The notes: generated from the sequence alone by a model not told the origin. DNA of 64,000 bases from Kitasatospora cheerisanensis KCTC 2395 (GCF_000696185.1 NZ_KK853997.1:3948410-4012409), one strand, 5' to 3'; numbered from the stretch's first letter, positions 7,736-16,535 are shown. Translations and numbers: made by a program.

Positions 7736-9385
7736 TCAGTTGTCGCCCTTGCGTTCGCCGAGGGTGACGGTGGTCTTGGCGGCCTTGCCGTCGCGGGTGT
7801 ACTCGACCTCGACCTTCTCGCCGGGCTTGTGGGTCCAGATCTCGCTGACCAGGGTCGGGCCGCTGTCGATGGAGATGCCGCCGAGCTTGGTGATGACGTC
7901 GCCGGCCTTCAGGCCGGCCTGGTCGGCGGGGCCGCCCGGGGTGACGGCGGGGGTGTCGCGGACGGGGGCGGTGGCGATCTGCGCGCCGTCGCCGCGGTAG
8001 TCGTCGTTGCGCAGGACGCCGAGGATCGCGTAGACGGGGGTGCCGTCCTTGATCAGGGTCTGGGCGACCCACTTGGCCTGGTTGATCGGGATGGCGAAGC
8101 CGAGGCCGATGGAGCCGGCCCGGCCGGTGCCGCTGGTGTTGGACTGGATCGCCGAGTTGATGCCGATGACCGAGCCGGAGCCGTCCAGCAGCGGACCGCC
8201 GGAGTTGCCCGGGTTGATCGAGGCGTCGGTCTGCAGGGCGTTCATGTACGAGGAGTTGGCGCCGGTCTCGTCGCCGGAGGCGACCGGGCGGTCCTTGGCC
8301 GAGATGATGCCGGTGGTGACGGTGCCTTCGAGGCCGTAGGGCGCGCCGATGGCGATGGTGGCGTCGCCGATGGCGACCTTGTCGGAGTCGCCGAGCGGCA
8401 GCGGGTTGAGCTTGTCCTTGGGCGGGTTGTCGAGGCGGATCACCGCGACGTCGTAGCCCTCGGCGCGGCCGACCACGGAGGCGTCGTAGCTGGAGCCGTC
8501 GGAGAACTTGACGCTGAGCTTGCCGCCCTTGGCGGCGGGCGCGACCACGTGGTTGTTGGTCAGGATGTGGCCCTCGGTGTCGAAGACGAACCCGGTGCCG
8601 GTGCCGGACTCGCTGGAGCCCGAGGCCTTGATGGTGACGGTGGACGGCAGCGCCTTGGCGGCGATCCCGGCGACGGACTCGGGCGCCCGGTCCAGGTTCT
8701 GGTGGGTGTTGCCGACGGCGACGGTGGTGCTGCTGTGGCTGCTGCCGCTGTTGCTGCTGCCGCCGCCGTTGTCGGAGACGGACGCCCCGATCGCGCCGCC
8801 GACCAGGCCGGCGACCAGCGCGACCGCGGCGACCAGCGCGACCAGCGAGCCGCGCTTGTTCTTTCCGGCCGGCGCGGGCGGCTGCGGCCCGGCCCACGGC
8901 GAGCCGGGTTCACCCGGTCCGCCGGCCGCGCCGCCGGACGGCTGGGCCCACCCGCCGACCGGGTGACCGGCGCCGAACGGGTGCTGCGCCTCCCCGGGAG
9001 CCCCGGCCGCCGACGCCCCGTCCTGCGCGTACGCCCCGGGCGCCCCGTCCTGCGCGTACGGCGCGGGCGGGACGGCCGGAACGACCGCGGTCGGCGCCTC
9101 GACGGCGGGCCGCGCGTACGGGCTGTTCGGGTCGGTGACGCTGCCGTACGGGTTCTGGAACGGCGGCGGCGCGTCGACGGCGGGGGCCGGGGCGGCCGCG
9201 GGCGCCGCCGGGACCTTCCCCAGTTGAATGGTGTGGTCCGCCTCGGGGGCGGCGGGCGCGGCCGGCAGCACCGGCGGCGGCGCATCGAGGTACGCGGGAG
9301 CGGAGGAGGCGGCGCCCGCCTCGGTGCCGGCGGCCTCGGGGGCCTTCTCCGGCGGGGTGGTACCACTCGCGTGCTCGGTGCTCAC
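7736..9385 (-). CDS. HtrA/DegP-type membrane serine protease with PDZ domain (S1C)
   Basis: A 549-residue envelope quality-control protease. The first ~160 residues are cytosolic, rich in Pro/Ala/Gly. A single membrane anchor (RGSLVALVAAVALVAGLVGG) follows, then an extracytoplasmic trypsin-like domain and a C-terminal PDZ domain. The catalytic triad is visible: His in ILTNNHVV, Asp in DVAVIRLD, Ser in NPGNSGGPLL. The PDZ begins around AGLKAGDVITKLGG. The GTG start at 9385 follows GGAGGT by 6 nt. The gene is single; its 5' region holds a hairpin at 9417-9464. Streptomyces carry several HtrA paralogues, so the exact orthologue is not assigned. Confidence 0.93.
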   Translation of the reverse strand: MSTEHASGTTPPEKAPEAAGTEAGAASSAPAYLDAPPPVLPAAPAAPEADHTIQLGKVPAAPAAAPAPAVDAPPPFQNPYGSVTDPNSPYARPAVEAPTAVVPAVPPAPYAQDGAPGAYAQDGASAAGAPGEAQHPFGAGHPVGGWAQPSGGAAGGPGEPGSPWAGPQPPAPAGKNKRGSLVALVAAVALVAGLVGGAIGASVSDNGGGSSNSGSSHSSTTVAVGNTHQNLDRAPESVAGIAAKALPSTVTIKASGSSESGTGTGFVFDTEGHILTNNHVVAPAAKGGKLSVKFSDGSSYDASVVGRAEGYDVAVIRLDNPPKDKLNPLPLGDSDKVAIGDATIAIGAPYGLEGTVTTGIISAKDRPVASGDETGANSSYMNALQTDASINPGNSGGPLLDGSGSVIGINSAIQSNTSGTGRAGSIGLGFAIPINQAKWVAQTLIKDGTPVYAILGVLRNDDYRGDGAQIATAPVRDTPAVTPGGPADQAGLKAGDVITKLGGISIDSGPTLVSEIWTHKPGEKVEVEYTRDGKAAKTTVTLGERKGDN

Positions 9386-9416
9386 GGACGACCTCCATCG
9401 CTGACAGAACCTTGGG

Positions 9417-9470
9417 CTGTGCTCCGGGCCGCACGGGCGGGGCGGCCACAGCCTCGGAGCACAGTTTTTC
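9417..9470 (+). promoter_or_regulatory. Terminator-like hairpin in the htrA 5' region
   Basis: CTGTGCTCCG (9417-9426) pairs with CGGAGCACAG (9455-9464), with a GGCCGC/GCGGCC inner stem, and TTTTTC follows on the plus strand. For a plus-strand transcript this is a classical intrinsic terminator. For htrA, transcribed on the minus strand, it is a 5'-UTR hairpin ending 32 nt before the start codon. Confidence 0.4.
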
Positions 9471-9637
9471 CTATGCCGGATTCGGACACCGTAAGCGGCC
9501 CCCTGAAGAAATCATGAGAAGCCTTAAGCCTCTCCGACATGCCCGTCAGTGGTTCCGCGATGCGGACGCCGTTCCCCCCGGCCTTGGCGTTCCTCCGCCC
9601 GGCGGCTAGCCTTTCGCTCCTGTCAACGAAGAACGTC

Positions 9638-9761
9638 GCGGGAGCTTGGACCAGCCAGGCTGAGAGTGCGCCGGATCGACCGTAGGGCATGGCGGTGACG
9701 CCATCGCGGGCGAGGGGGCGCTGACCGCCGGAACCTGTCCGGGTAATGCCGGCGTAGGGAG
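9638..9761 (+). promoter_or_regulatory. TPP (thiamine pyrophosphate) riboswitch
   Basis: The THI element is complete. The pyrimidine-sensing CTGAGA sits at 9660-9665. The pyrophosphate-sensing arm GAACCTGTCCGGGTAATGCC begins at 9731, closed by GGCGTAGGGAG. The terminal AGGGAG is also the ribosome site of the downstream permease, 8 nt before its ATG, so ligand binding can hide the site. Control is therefore most likely translational, down when thiamine is plentiful. Confidence 0.95.
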
Positions 9762-9769
9762 TATCGGCC

Positions 9770-11128
9770 ATGACGGCTGTTCCGTCTGCCCAAATTTCCG
9801 ATCTTGAGACGGCCGCGCGGGCCGAGGCCCCGCTGACCCTCGACACCGCGCCCCCGCGCACCCTCGACTTCCGGGCGCTGTTCGCGCTCTGGGCCAACCT
9901 CGGGGTGAGCCTGATCGGCTTCACCAGCGCCGCGACGGTGCTCGGCAAGCAGGGCCACGAGCTGGGCTTCACCGCGGCCGTGACGGCGATCGTGGCGGGC
10001 ACCGCGATCGGCACCGCGATGCTCGCGGTGGCCGCCCTGGTCGGCGCCCGCACCGGTGCGCCGGCCATGGCGGTGCTGCGCGGCCTGTTCGGCACCCGGC
10101 TCTCGTACGTGCCGACGGTGCTGAACATCCTGCAGTGCGTCGGCTGGGGCGTGTACGAGCTGACGGTGATCGCCTGGGGCGCCCAGACGGTGGCCGGCAC
10201 CGAGGGCTGGCGCTGGCTGTTCGTGCTGCTGGCGGGCGTGCTGACGACGGTGCTGACGATCTGGCCGCTGGGCGCGATCGCGGTGCTGCGCAAGTACGTG
10301 GCGGTGGCGGTCGGCCTGGCGATGGTCTACTTCACCGTCCAGTTCGCCCGGCAGGGCTTCCCGGACCCGGGCGCGGGCAACTGGGACGGCTTCCTGTCGG
10401 CGACGGACGCGGTGATCGCGGTGTCGATCTCCTTCGTGCCGCTGGCCGCGGACTACACCCGGCACGCGCGCAGCTCGGCCAAGGCGTTCTGGGGCACCTT
10501 CTCCGGCTACACGGTGGCCCAGGTGTGGTGCTACGTGCTGGGCGTGGTGGCGCTGCTGCAGTCCGGCGGCGACCCGGACCGGATCCTGGGCTCGTTCACC
10601 GGCGTGGCCGCGGGCTGGGCGTTCCTGCTGGTGCTGGTGCTGCGCGAGTCCGACCAGTCGTTCGCGAACGTGTACTCGACCGCGATGTCGATCCACAACC
10701 TGTGGCCGAAGGTCGACCGGCGGGTGCTGACCGGCGGCATCGGCGTGCTGGTGACGGTGCTGGCGCTGCGGATCAAGGAGTTCACCGACTCGTACTACGC
10801 GTTCCTCGGCCTGATCGGGTCGGTGTTCGTGCCGCTGTTCGCGGTCCTGGCGGTGGACTACTTCCTGGGCGCCGGCCGGCGCGGCTGGAACCTGACGCAG
10901 GACGCCCCGGCCCGCTGGGTGATGCTGCTGCCGTGGGTGCTGGGCTTCGCGGTGTACCAGTTCCTGGCGCCGACGGCGGTGGCCGGCTGGTGGACCGAGC
11001 TGTGGACGAAGGCGCAGGAGGCGGTGCACTTCACCCCGCAGGCGTGGAGCTCGGCCTCGCTGTTCTCCTTCCTGGTCGCGGCGCTGGCGACCGGCGCGGT
11101 GACGGCCCTGGAGCGCCCGCGGGCCTGA
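9770..11128 (+). CDS. cytX: Hydroxymethylpyrimidine permease CytX (NCS1 family)
   Basis: A 452-residue cytoplasmic-membrane transporter of the nucleobase-cation-symport-1 family with about twelve hydrophobic segments. The N-terminal TLDFRALFALWANLGVSLIG matches purine/cytosine permeases. The TPP riboswitch directly upstream identifies it as the CytX branch, which imports the thiamine precursor hydroxymethylpyrimidine. No other thiamine gene is adjacent, so it stands as a single riboswitch-controlled gene. The ATG at 9770 uses the AGGGAG that ends the riboswitch. The C-terminus, past the last membrane segment, is short (ALERPRA). Confidence 0.93.
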   Translation: MTAVPSAQISDLETAARAEAPLTLDTAPPRTLDFRALFALWANLGVSLIGFTSAATVLGKQGHELGFTAAVTAIVAGTAIGTAMLAVAALVGARTGAPAMAVLRGLFGTRLSYVPTVLNILQCVGWGVYELTVIAWGAQTVAGTEGWRWLFVLLAGVLTTVLTIWPLGAIAVLRKYVAVAVGLAMVYFTVQFARQGFPDPGAGNWDGFLSATDAVIAVSISFVPLAADYTRHARSSAKAFWGTFSGYTVAQVWCYVLGVVALLQSGGDPDRILGSFTGVAAGWAFLLVLVLRESDQSFANVYSTAMSIHNLWPKVDRRVLTGGIGVLVTVLALRIKEFTDSYYAFLGLIGSVFVPLFAVLAVDYFLGAGRRGWNLTQDAPARWVMLLPWVLGFAVYQFLAPTAVAGWWTELWTKAQEAVHFTPQAWSSASLFSFLVAALATGAVTALERPRA

Positions 11129-11216
11129 CGCCGCGTCACCCCGTCTGCGACGTCCCGGTGAGCCGTGTTCACCGGGACGTTGCCGTGCCGGAAGCGAGCC
11201 GTCATCCGGTGCCGCG

Positions 11217-11222
11217 TAGGGT
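11217..11222 (+). promoter_or_regulatory. -10 box of a leaderless promoter (GDPD gene)
   Basis: TAGGGT lies 7 nt before the GTG start codon at 11230 and no ribosome site is present. Transcription would begin at or next to the start codon. Confidence 0.5.
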
Positions 11223-11229
11223 GGTTGAC

Positions 11230-12042
11230 GTGAACACCCAGCACAGCGCCTCGGCCTCGTCCTCCGCCCCGATCGACCGCTCGGCGGTCAAGGTGATCGC
11301 CCACCGCGGGTCCTCGGCGGCCCTGCCGGAGCACACCGAGGAGGCGTACCGGCGGGCGCTGGAGGAGGGCGCGGACGGGCTGGAGTGCGACGTCCGGGTC
11401 ACCGCCGACGGGCAGTTGGTGTGCGTGCACGACCGCACGGTGCGCCGCGTCTCCGACGGCCGGGGCGTGGTGTCGACCATGACGCTGGCTCAGCTGTCCG
11501 AGCTGGACTTCGGTTCGTGGAAGCACCCCGAGCAGCCGCACCGCAGCTCGGTGCTGACGCTGGAGCGGCTGCTGGAGCTGGTCGCGGACGCCGGCCGGCG
11601 GGTCGAGCTGGCCATCGAGACCAAGCACCCGGTGCGGTACGCGGGCCGGGTGGAGTCCGAACTGCTGCGGATGCTGGACCGGTTCGGCCTGCTGCCGGCC
11701 GCGCCGGAGGAGTCCACGGTGCGGATCATGAGCTTCTCCGAGCTGGCCCTGCACCGGGTCCGCCGGGCCGCCCCGGCGGTGCCCCGGGTGTACCTGTGGG
11801 AGCGTCCGGTGCCGCTGCTGGGCCGGACCAGGGCGCTGCCGGGCGGCGCGTCGATCGCCGGCCCGGGCATCTCGCTGGTGCGCCGCGACCCGGGCGTGGT
11901 GAAGGCGCTGCGCCGGGCCGGGCACCGGGTGCACGTGTGGACGGTGGACCGGCCGGAGGACGTCGAGCTCTGCCTGGAGCTCGGGGTGGAGGCGCTGATC
12001 ACCAACCGCCCGGCCGACGTGCTGGCCCAGTTGGGGCGCTGA
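11230..12042 (+). CDS. Glycerophosphodiester phosphodiesterase (GDPD family)
   Basis: A 270-residue TIM-barrel phosphodiesterase that hydrolyses glycerophosphodiesters to glycerol-3-phosphate and an alcohol. Family residues are present: IAHRGSSAALPEHT near residue 24 with catalytic His and Arg, LECDVRVTADGQLVCVHD with Glu/Asp metal ligands and the second catalytic His, IETK in the middle and HVWTVD near the end. No signal peptide is seen, so it is cytosolic, like UgpQ rather than secreted GlpQ. The GTG start follows TAGGGT by 7 nt and is likely leaderless. It runs on after cytX with a 101-nt gap, probably from its own promoter. Confidence 0.92.
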   Translation: MNTQHSASASSSAPIDRSAVKVIAHRGSSAALPEHTEEAYRRALEEGADGLECDVRVTADGQLVCVHDRTVRRVSDGRGVVSTMTLAQLSELDFGSWKHPEQPHRSSVLTLERLLELVADAGRRVELAIETKHPVRYAGRVESELLRMLDRFGLLPAAPEESTVRIMSFSELALHRVRRAAPAVPRVYLWERPVPLLGRTRALPGGASIAGPGISLVRRDPGVVKALRRAGHRVHVWTVDRPEDVELCLELGVEALITNRPADVLAQLGR

Positions 12043-12282
12043 CGGCCGGTCCGGAGCGGGTGGCACGCGGGCCCCAATCGCGTGACATAAATACCGAACG
12101 GGGTATTTCCCGTTGCTCATTCGGACAAGCCCGCGGTCCGCGCGGAAGGTGAGACCCAGCTCACCTTTCGGCCTTCGGCCGTGCAGATGTCGTTAATGCC
12201 GCGATCGGATCGTCGAACGTCCGTTTCCGAGGCATTAACGGCGGGCATCCATCCCTCGGCAGAAGCTGAAGGAGGTCCGGGG
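12043..12282. promoter_or_regulatory. Dyad-rich control region upstream of the anti-sigma-like gene
   Basis: Three separate perfect inverted repeats lie here: AAATACC-N6-GGTATTT (12089-12108), AAGGTGAG-N6-CTCACCTT (12146-12167) and CGTTAATGCC-N30-GGCATTAACG (12191-12240). The first two may include the terminator of the preceding gene; the third is close to the next gene's start. The spacing of the third set suggests a looped operator or a long hairpin. Confidence 0.45.
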
Positions 12283-12798
12283 GTGGCGTTGATGGTGGCG
12301 CGAGCTGTGCCAGTTCAGGCCGGGTCGACCTCATCGGCCATGGCCGTTCCGCACGGTCCGGCCAGTGTCTCGACAGCACGGCGCAGGCTGCGCAGCGATC
12401 TCGGTGATCGCTCGATACCGGATGCGGTGATTGACGACGCGGTGTTGATCCTCTCCGAACTGCTCAGCAATTCCTGTCGTCATGCCAGACCGCTGCCGGC
12501 CGATGATCCGGACGCAGCGGACGAACCCGGCGACGACGCGGAGATCGGTACGGTGCTGGTGAGTTGGCGGATGCGCGCGGACGGTCTGCTGACCCTGGAG
12601 GTGACGGACGGCGGGGCGACCACCCGGCCGGTGCCGGCCAGCCCGTCGGTGACGGCGCACGGCGGCCGGGGCCTGAGCATCGTCGGCAAGCTGGCCAAGG
12701 ACTGGGGCGTGCGGCACGCACCCGGTCAGGTGACGGTGTGGGCGGACCTGCCGGCGTTCGAGCAGGTGGCGGGCGGCCGGGAGCGGCGCAGCGCCTGA
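12283..12798 (+). CDS. Anti-sigma-factor-like ATP-binding protein (HATPase_c, RsbW-type)
   Basis: A 171-residue single-domain GHKL ATPase. The N box ELLSNSCRHA, the G1 box VTDGG and the G2 box HGGRGLSIV are all present, as in the RsbW-like serine kinases that are very numerous in streptomycetes. There is an acidic insertion between N and G1 boxes (DDPDAADEPGDDAEIG). No sigma factor or antagonist neighbours it, so the partner is unknown. The GTG start at 12283 follows AAGGAGGT by 7 nt; ATG three codons later is the alternative. Three dyads precede it. Confidence 0.88.
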   Translation: MALMVARAVPVQAGSTSSAMAVPHGPASVSTARRRLRSDLGDRSIPDAVIDDAVLILSELLSNSCRHARPLPADDPDAADEPGDDAEIGTVLVSWRMRADGLLTLEVTDGGATTRPVPASPSVTAHGGRGLSIVGKLAKDWGVRHAPGQVTVWADLPAFEQVAGGRERRSA

Positions 12799-12863
12799 AC
12801 GGGGCGGCGCGGGCGAAGTAGGCTGCCCGGTGCAAAGTCCGCCGTCCCCGGGAGAGCCGCACC

Positions 12864-13841
12864 ATGGCCAAGAAGGCCGCGAAGAAGCAGCCCAGCCAGT
12901 CCACCGTCGTCGAGGGCGAGGTCCCGGTCGTCGGAGCCCGCGAGGCGTGCCCGTGCGGCTCCGGCCGCCGGTACAAGGCCTGCCACGGCCGCGAGGCGGC
13001 GCACGCGGTGCAGGAGTTGGTGCACCGGCCGTTCGAGGGCCTGCCGGGCGAGGCGGACTGGGTGGCCCTGCGCGAGCTGGTGCCGGCCGCCACGGTGCCG
13101 CTGACGCTGGCCGCCGGGGTGGCCGAGGAGGCCGTCGGCGAGGTCCCGTCGGTGACGCTGGCGACGGTGCTGCCGCTGGCCTGGCCGGCGCTGCGCCGGG
13201 CGGACGGGTCGATCCTGCTGGGCCTGCAGACCCAGTCGTCCTCGGGCGACCTGAGCCGTGACCTGGCGGACGCGCTGGAGCTGGCGCTGGCCACCGAGCC
13301 GGGCACTCCGGTACCGGCCCGCCGGACCAGCCCGGGCGGCCGCCGCCTGCAGGAACTGCTGGACGTGACGGCCGAGTTCGTGCCCGCCGTGCACACCGGC
13401 TTCGAGTTCTGGCTGGAGGACGCCGAGTCGGCGACCGGCGAGGTCGCGGCCTCGCTGGAGCGGGCGAACGCGTCGGCGATCCCGACCGAGAAGCTGGCCG
13501 GCGTGGACTCCGCCTACTGGTGCGGCACCCCGGACAAGAACCACCTGCGCTGGGTGATGACCGTCCCCGAGGAGCAGCTGCTGGACGCGCTGGCCCGGCT
13601 GACCGCGGCCGGCGAGAGCTCGCTCGGCGAGGGCACCAAGCTGGTCGGCTCGTTCCGCGCGCACGGCCTGACCGTGCCGGTCTGGGACCTGCCGCTGGAG
13701 ATGACCGCCGCCGACGTGGAGAAGCCGGCCGTGGAGTTCGCCGCGAAGCTGGCCGAGGTGCTGGCCGCGCCCGCGCCGCTGACCGCCGAGGAGCGCCGCT
13801 CCCGGGCCAACCTGGTGAACCGTCAGATCACTCTGAACTAG
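12864..13841 (+). CDS. DUF5926 family protein with SEC-C zinc motif
   Basis: A 325-residue soluble protein. A basic N-terminus (MAKKAAKKQP) precedes a SEC-C metal-binding motif PCGSGRRYKACHG near residue 31, the same motif that ends SecA proteins. The rest of the protein is conserved in actinobacteria as DUF5926 and has no known activity. GGGAG lies before the ATG. It follows the anti-sigma-like gene by 65 nt and may be read with it. SEC-C motifs often mediate contact with ribosomes or other proteins, which is all that can be inferred. Confidence 0.85.
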   Translation: MAKKAAKKQPSQSTVVEGEVPVVGAREACPCGSGRRYKACHGREAAHAVQELVHRPFEGLPGEADWVALRELVPAATVPLTLAAGVAEEAVGEVPSVTLATVLPLAWPALRRADGSILLGLQTQSSSGDLSRDLADALELALATEPGTPVPARRTSPGGRRLQELLDVTAEFVPAVHTGFEFWLEDAESATGEVAASLERANASAIPTEKLAGVDSAYWCGTPDKNHLRWVMTVPEEQLLDALARLTAAGESSLGEGTKLVGSFRAHGLTVPVWDLPLEMTAADVEKPAVEFAAKLAEVLAAPAPLTAEERRSRANLVNRQITLN

Positions 13842-13910
13842 CCGCAGGTGACCGGCGTCACACCGCCGTCCGGCCGCCGAAAATCCCAAGGGCCTTTCGG
13901 CGTGGACAAA

Positions 13911-13939
13911 TTGGCGCGGAGCCGGATCTTTGTTACTGT
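13911..13939 (+). promoter_or_regulatory. Promoter of a candidate small RNA
   Basis: TTGGCG (13911-13916) and TACTGT (13934-13939) are separated by 17 bp, an HrdB-type arrangement. There is no ORF downstream before the terminator at 13949-13993. Confidence 0.5.
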
Positions 13940-13944
13940 TTGAA

Positions 13945-13993
13945 CAGTCCGACCGCTGGTGCATCCCCCGTCGCCAGCGGTCGGGCCTTTTCT
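13945..13993 (+). ncRNA. Candidate ~50-nt small RNA ending in an intrinsic terminator
   Basis: Downstream of the promoter at 13911-13939 comes one 11-bp hairpin, CCGACCGCTGG / CCAGCGGTCGG, with a 14-nt loop that displays GCATCCCCCG. It is followed by GCCTTTTCT, a rare true U-tract for this genome. The exposed C-run resembles the loops of actinobacterial 6C RNA, but only one such hairpin is present. It may alternatively be only the terminator of the DUF5926 gene. Confidence 0.45.
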
Positions 13994-14030
13994 GTCTCCG
14001 GCCCTACCCCGCAAGCGGGCTGACGAAGCG

Positions 14031-14693
14031 TCAGCCGCTCGGCCGGGCGACGGCCGTGGCGGTGATCAGCCCGCCCAGCAGCGTGCCGACCTCCGGCAGC
14101 CAGGGGCGCCCCGGTCCGGGGCGGCACACCCAGTGCACCGGCCCGGCGCCCGTCCGCGAGGGCGGCAGCACCAGGTAGCCGCCCGGCCCGTGGTAGCGCA
14201 GCGCGCCCGGCACCCACGGCCGTTCGGACAGCAGCCCGCCGAGCTCCGGCAGCGTGTACGGCGCCGTCAGCAGCACGAACCGGCCCGGCGTGCCGAGCAC
14301 CGGGCCGTACGGGACGCCGATCTCGTCCAGGTGCCGCAGCAGCCACGGGCCGGCCGGGCGGGGCAGGCTCACCGCGCACAGCGCCCGCCCGGTGGCCGCC
14401 AGCACCGGCGCGCCGGGCGCGCGCCGCTCCCACCAGTGGCGGACCATCCGCGGATCGGTGGTGGCCGCCTCCAGCGGCGGGTCGGACGGGTGCGCGCCGG
14501 GCATCGGGCAGAGCCGGTCCGGGCAGGAGCAGGGGCCGGCCGGGCCGCGCAGCACCCGCGCGCCGGGCACCACCGGCCAGCCGCACCCGACGGCCGCGTG
14601 CAGCGCGGCGGCCAGCGCCAGGGTCCGGCCGCGGCGTCCCGGCCACCACTGGCCGACCCGCTCGGACAGCAGCTCTCGGCGGTGTGGGCGCAT
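14031..14693 (-). CDS. Primase-polymerase (prim-pol)-like protein
   Basis: A 220-residue protein resembling the N-terminal domain of bifunctional DNA primase/polymerases, a family found as short stand-alone copies in streptomycetes. Seen: LALAAALHAAVGCGWPVVPG near residue 24, a CSCPDRLCPMPGAHP stretch with three cysteines and a histidine, and GGYLVLPPSRTG near the end, which fits the prim-pol fold. The catalytic acidic pair of active prim-pols (DxD) is not evident, so it may be a degenerate or regulatory member. GGAGAGG lies about 12 nt before ATG. It diverges from the PP2C gene. Annotation by resemblance only. Confidence 0.65.
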   Translation of the reverse strand: MRPHRRELLSERVGQWWPGRRGRTLALAAALHAAVGCGWPVVPGARVLRGPAGPCSCPDRLCPMPGAHPSDPPLEAATTDPRMVRHWWERRAPGAPVLAATGRALCAVSLPRPAGPWLLRHLDEIGVPYGPVLGTPGRFVLLTAPYTLPELGGLLSERPWVPGALRYHGPGGYLVLPPSRTGAGPVHWVCRPGPGRPWLPEVGTLLGGLITATAVARPSG

Positions 14694-15039
14694 GGCGACT
14701 CGTTCCTCTCCGCGTCGGACGGCGTGGGTCGGGGACTGGCGGGCGGTACGCGTGCGCTTCGGTTACCCGCCGCTGGAACGAGAATCCCCCATACGTCCGG
14801 ATGGACGCGGGCCGGCCGACAGCGGTTCCACCGTACGAGTGAGTGCGCGACGCCCCGGGTGGCATGCGGGAGGCCCCGCCGTACGATCCCTGGCACGTTC
14901 CGGCCGTCGCACTCCTGGACATGCCCCGATCGGCCTGTGTACAAGTGGGGGAATCGTGCCGAGTAGTGAGTAAAGACATCGTTTTCGGTCGGTCTCGGGG
15001 GTCCTGCGTGACACGTTCCGGATTGTGGGGAGTTGCGAC
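14694..15039. other. Divergent promoter region (prim-pol / PP2C)
   Basis: These 346 nt separate two divergent genes and are locally AT-richer near 14940-15030. I see no perfect dyad and no ORF with coding bias; an ORF whose TGA overlaps the PP2C ATG (15041-15043) has poor GC3. Confidence 0.4.
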
Positions 15040-16409
15040 ATGACCGACGTCCAGCCGCTGACGTCCGAGGCCCTGACGTCCGAGCCGGTGCTGCTGCCGG
15101 AACTCGGCGAGCCGGCCTCGGCCGATCTGCAGGACCGTTTGGCCGGATGGCTGTCCGATTTCACCAGCCTCCAGGAGCACCTGGAGCTGCTGGCCAGGGC
15201 GGACGGGCTGCCCGGCACCCTCGACGCGCTGCTGGACTCCGGCGCGGCGCTGCTCGGCGCCCGCCGCGGCCTGGTGGTCACCCTGCGGCCGGGACCGGCC
15301 CGCACCCTGGCCCGGCCGGTCGGCCTCGGCCTGGACCGGTCGGTGCTCGGCGCGCTGGAGACCCTGCCCGCCGAGCACGGCCCGTTCGCAGACCTGCTCG
15401 GCCGGCCGGGCGGCACCGGCCGGCTGCTGATCTCCGACCTGGCCACCGACCCGTCCGTCGGCCCCCGGTTCCGCGAGCTCGCCGCCCAGCTCGGCCTCGG
15501 CGCCTGCTACGCGCTGCCGCTGGCCACCGAACGCGAGGGCGCGCTCGGCGCCGCCGTCTGGTTCTACGACGAGCCCGGCAGCCCCGACGAGCGCCGCGAA
15601 CACCTGGCCCGCCGCTACTGCGAGTTCGCCGCCCCGCTGCTCGCCCGCCAGCTGGAGGCCGACCGGGCGGTGCGCGCCACCGCCGCGCTGCGCCGCTCGC
15701 TGCTTCCCGACCACCTGCCGAGCCGGCCCGGGCTGCGGACCGCCGCCCGCTGCGTGCCCGCCGCGCTGGAGCGCTCCGCGGGCAGCGACTGGTACGACGC
15801 GGTCGCGCTGCCGGACGACACGGTGGCGCTGACCGTCGGCAGCGTGCTCGGCGGCGGCCCCAGCGCCGGGCCGGGCGCGGGGCCGGCGCGGCCGCCGCGA
15901 TGGGCCGGGTGCGGGCGGCGCTGCGCGCCTACGCGGTGCTGGAGGGCGAGGACCCGGTGTCGGTGCTCGGCGACCTGGAACTGCTGCTGAAGACCACCGA
16001 GCCGACCCGTTCCGCGACCGCCGTGTTCGCCAACGTCGACCCGGCCGAGCGGCGGATCGCGCTGGCCGGGGCGGCGAACTGCCCGCCGGTGCTGCTCACC
16101 CAGCACGGCGCGAACTTCGTCGAGACCTCGCTGTCCGCGCCGCTCGGCATGCTCAGCTGCTGGGAGGCCCCGGGGGTGGAGCTCACCGCGGAGCGCGGCG
16201 ACGTGCTGGTGCTCTACACCGAGGGCCTGGCCCGCCGCTTCGGCGCCAACCTGCACGCCGGGCAGAGCGCGCTGCGCCGGGTCGCCGCCGACGCCCCCAG
16301 GGACGTCCGCCTCGACCCGGACCGGCTCTGCGACCACCTGCTGGCCGAGGCCGGCGGCGAGGAGCCCGGCGAGGACGACCTGGTGCTGCTGGCCGCCCGC
16401 TTCGAGTAA
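15040..16409 (+). pseudogene. PP2C/SpoIIE-type phosphatase with GAF-like sensor domain, frameshifted in this sequence
   Basis: The ATG at 15040 follows GGGGAG by 6 nt. The first frame encodes a GAF-like domain (about residues 40-210) and the start of a SpoIIE phosphatase domain (SDWYDAVALPDD). The frame then slips: the downstream part (MGRVRAALRAYAVLEG onward, ending GEDDLVLLAARFE) lies in the frame one base earlier. Adding one G to the GGGG at 15879-15882 restores a 456-residue protein. The metal site looks weak: the usual GDVxGHG is GSVLGGG here, so a key Asp and His are missing, while the C-terminal DD is kept. A real product may be a binding-only member. The indel is probably a sequencing artefact. 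Confidence 0.8.
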
Positions 16410-16535
16410 GGTCCGTCGCTGCTCGAAGGGGCTTTCTCCACTCGAACGGGCCTACGTACCATGGGGGCGACGTCCGCCCTCGCGCCCCGCGACCCGGGGA
16501 GTGCGGGGCGGTACCACGCGCAAGGAGGCGACGCA

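Noticed and set aside
13949..13984. Assignment of the C-rich hairpin as a true 6C RNA
   Set aside because: 6C RNA needs two C-loop hairpins; only one is present, so I kept it as a candidate small RNA only.
14843..15043. Plus-strand ORF whose TGA overlaps the ATG of the PP2C gene
   Set aside because: Third positions are not GC-biased and no ribosome site precedes a plausible start; it looks like promoter DNA.
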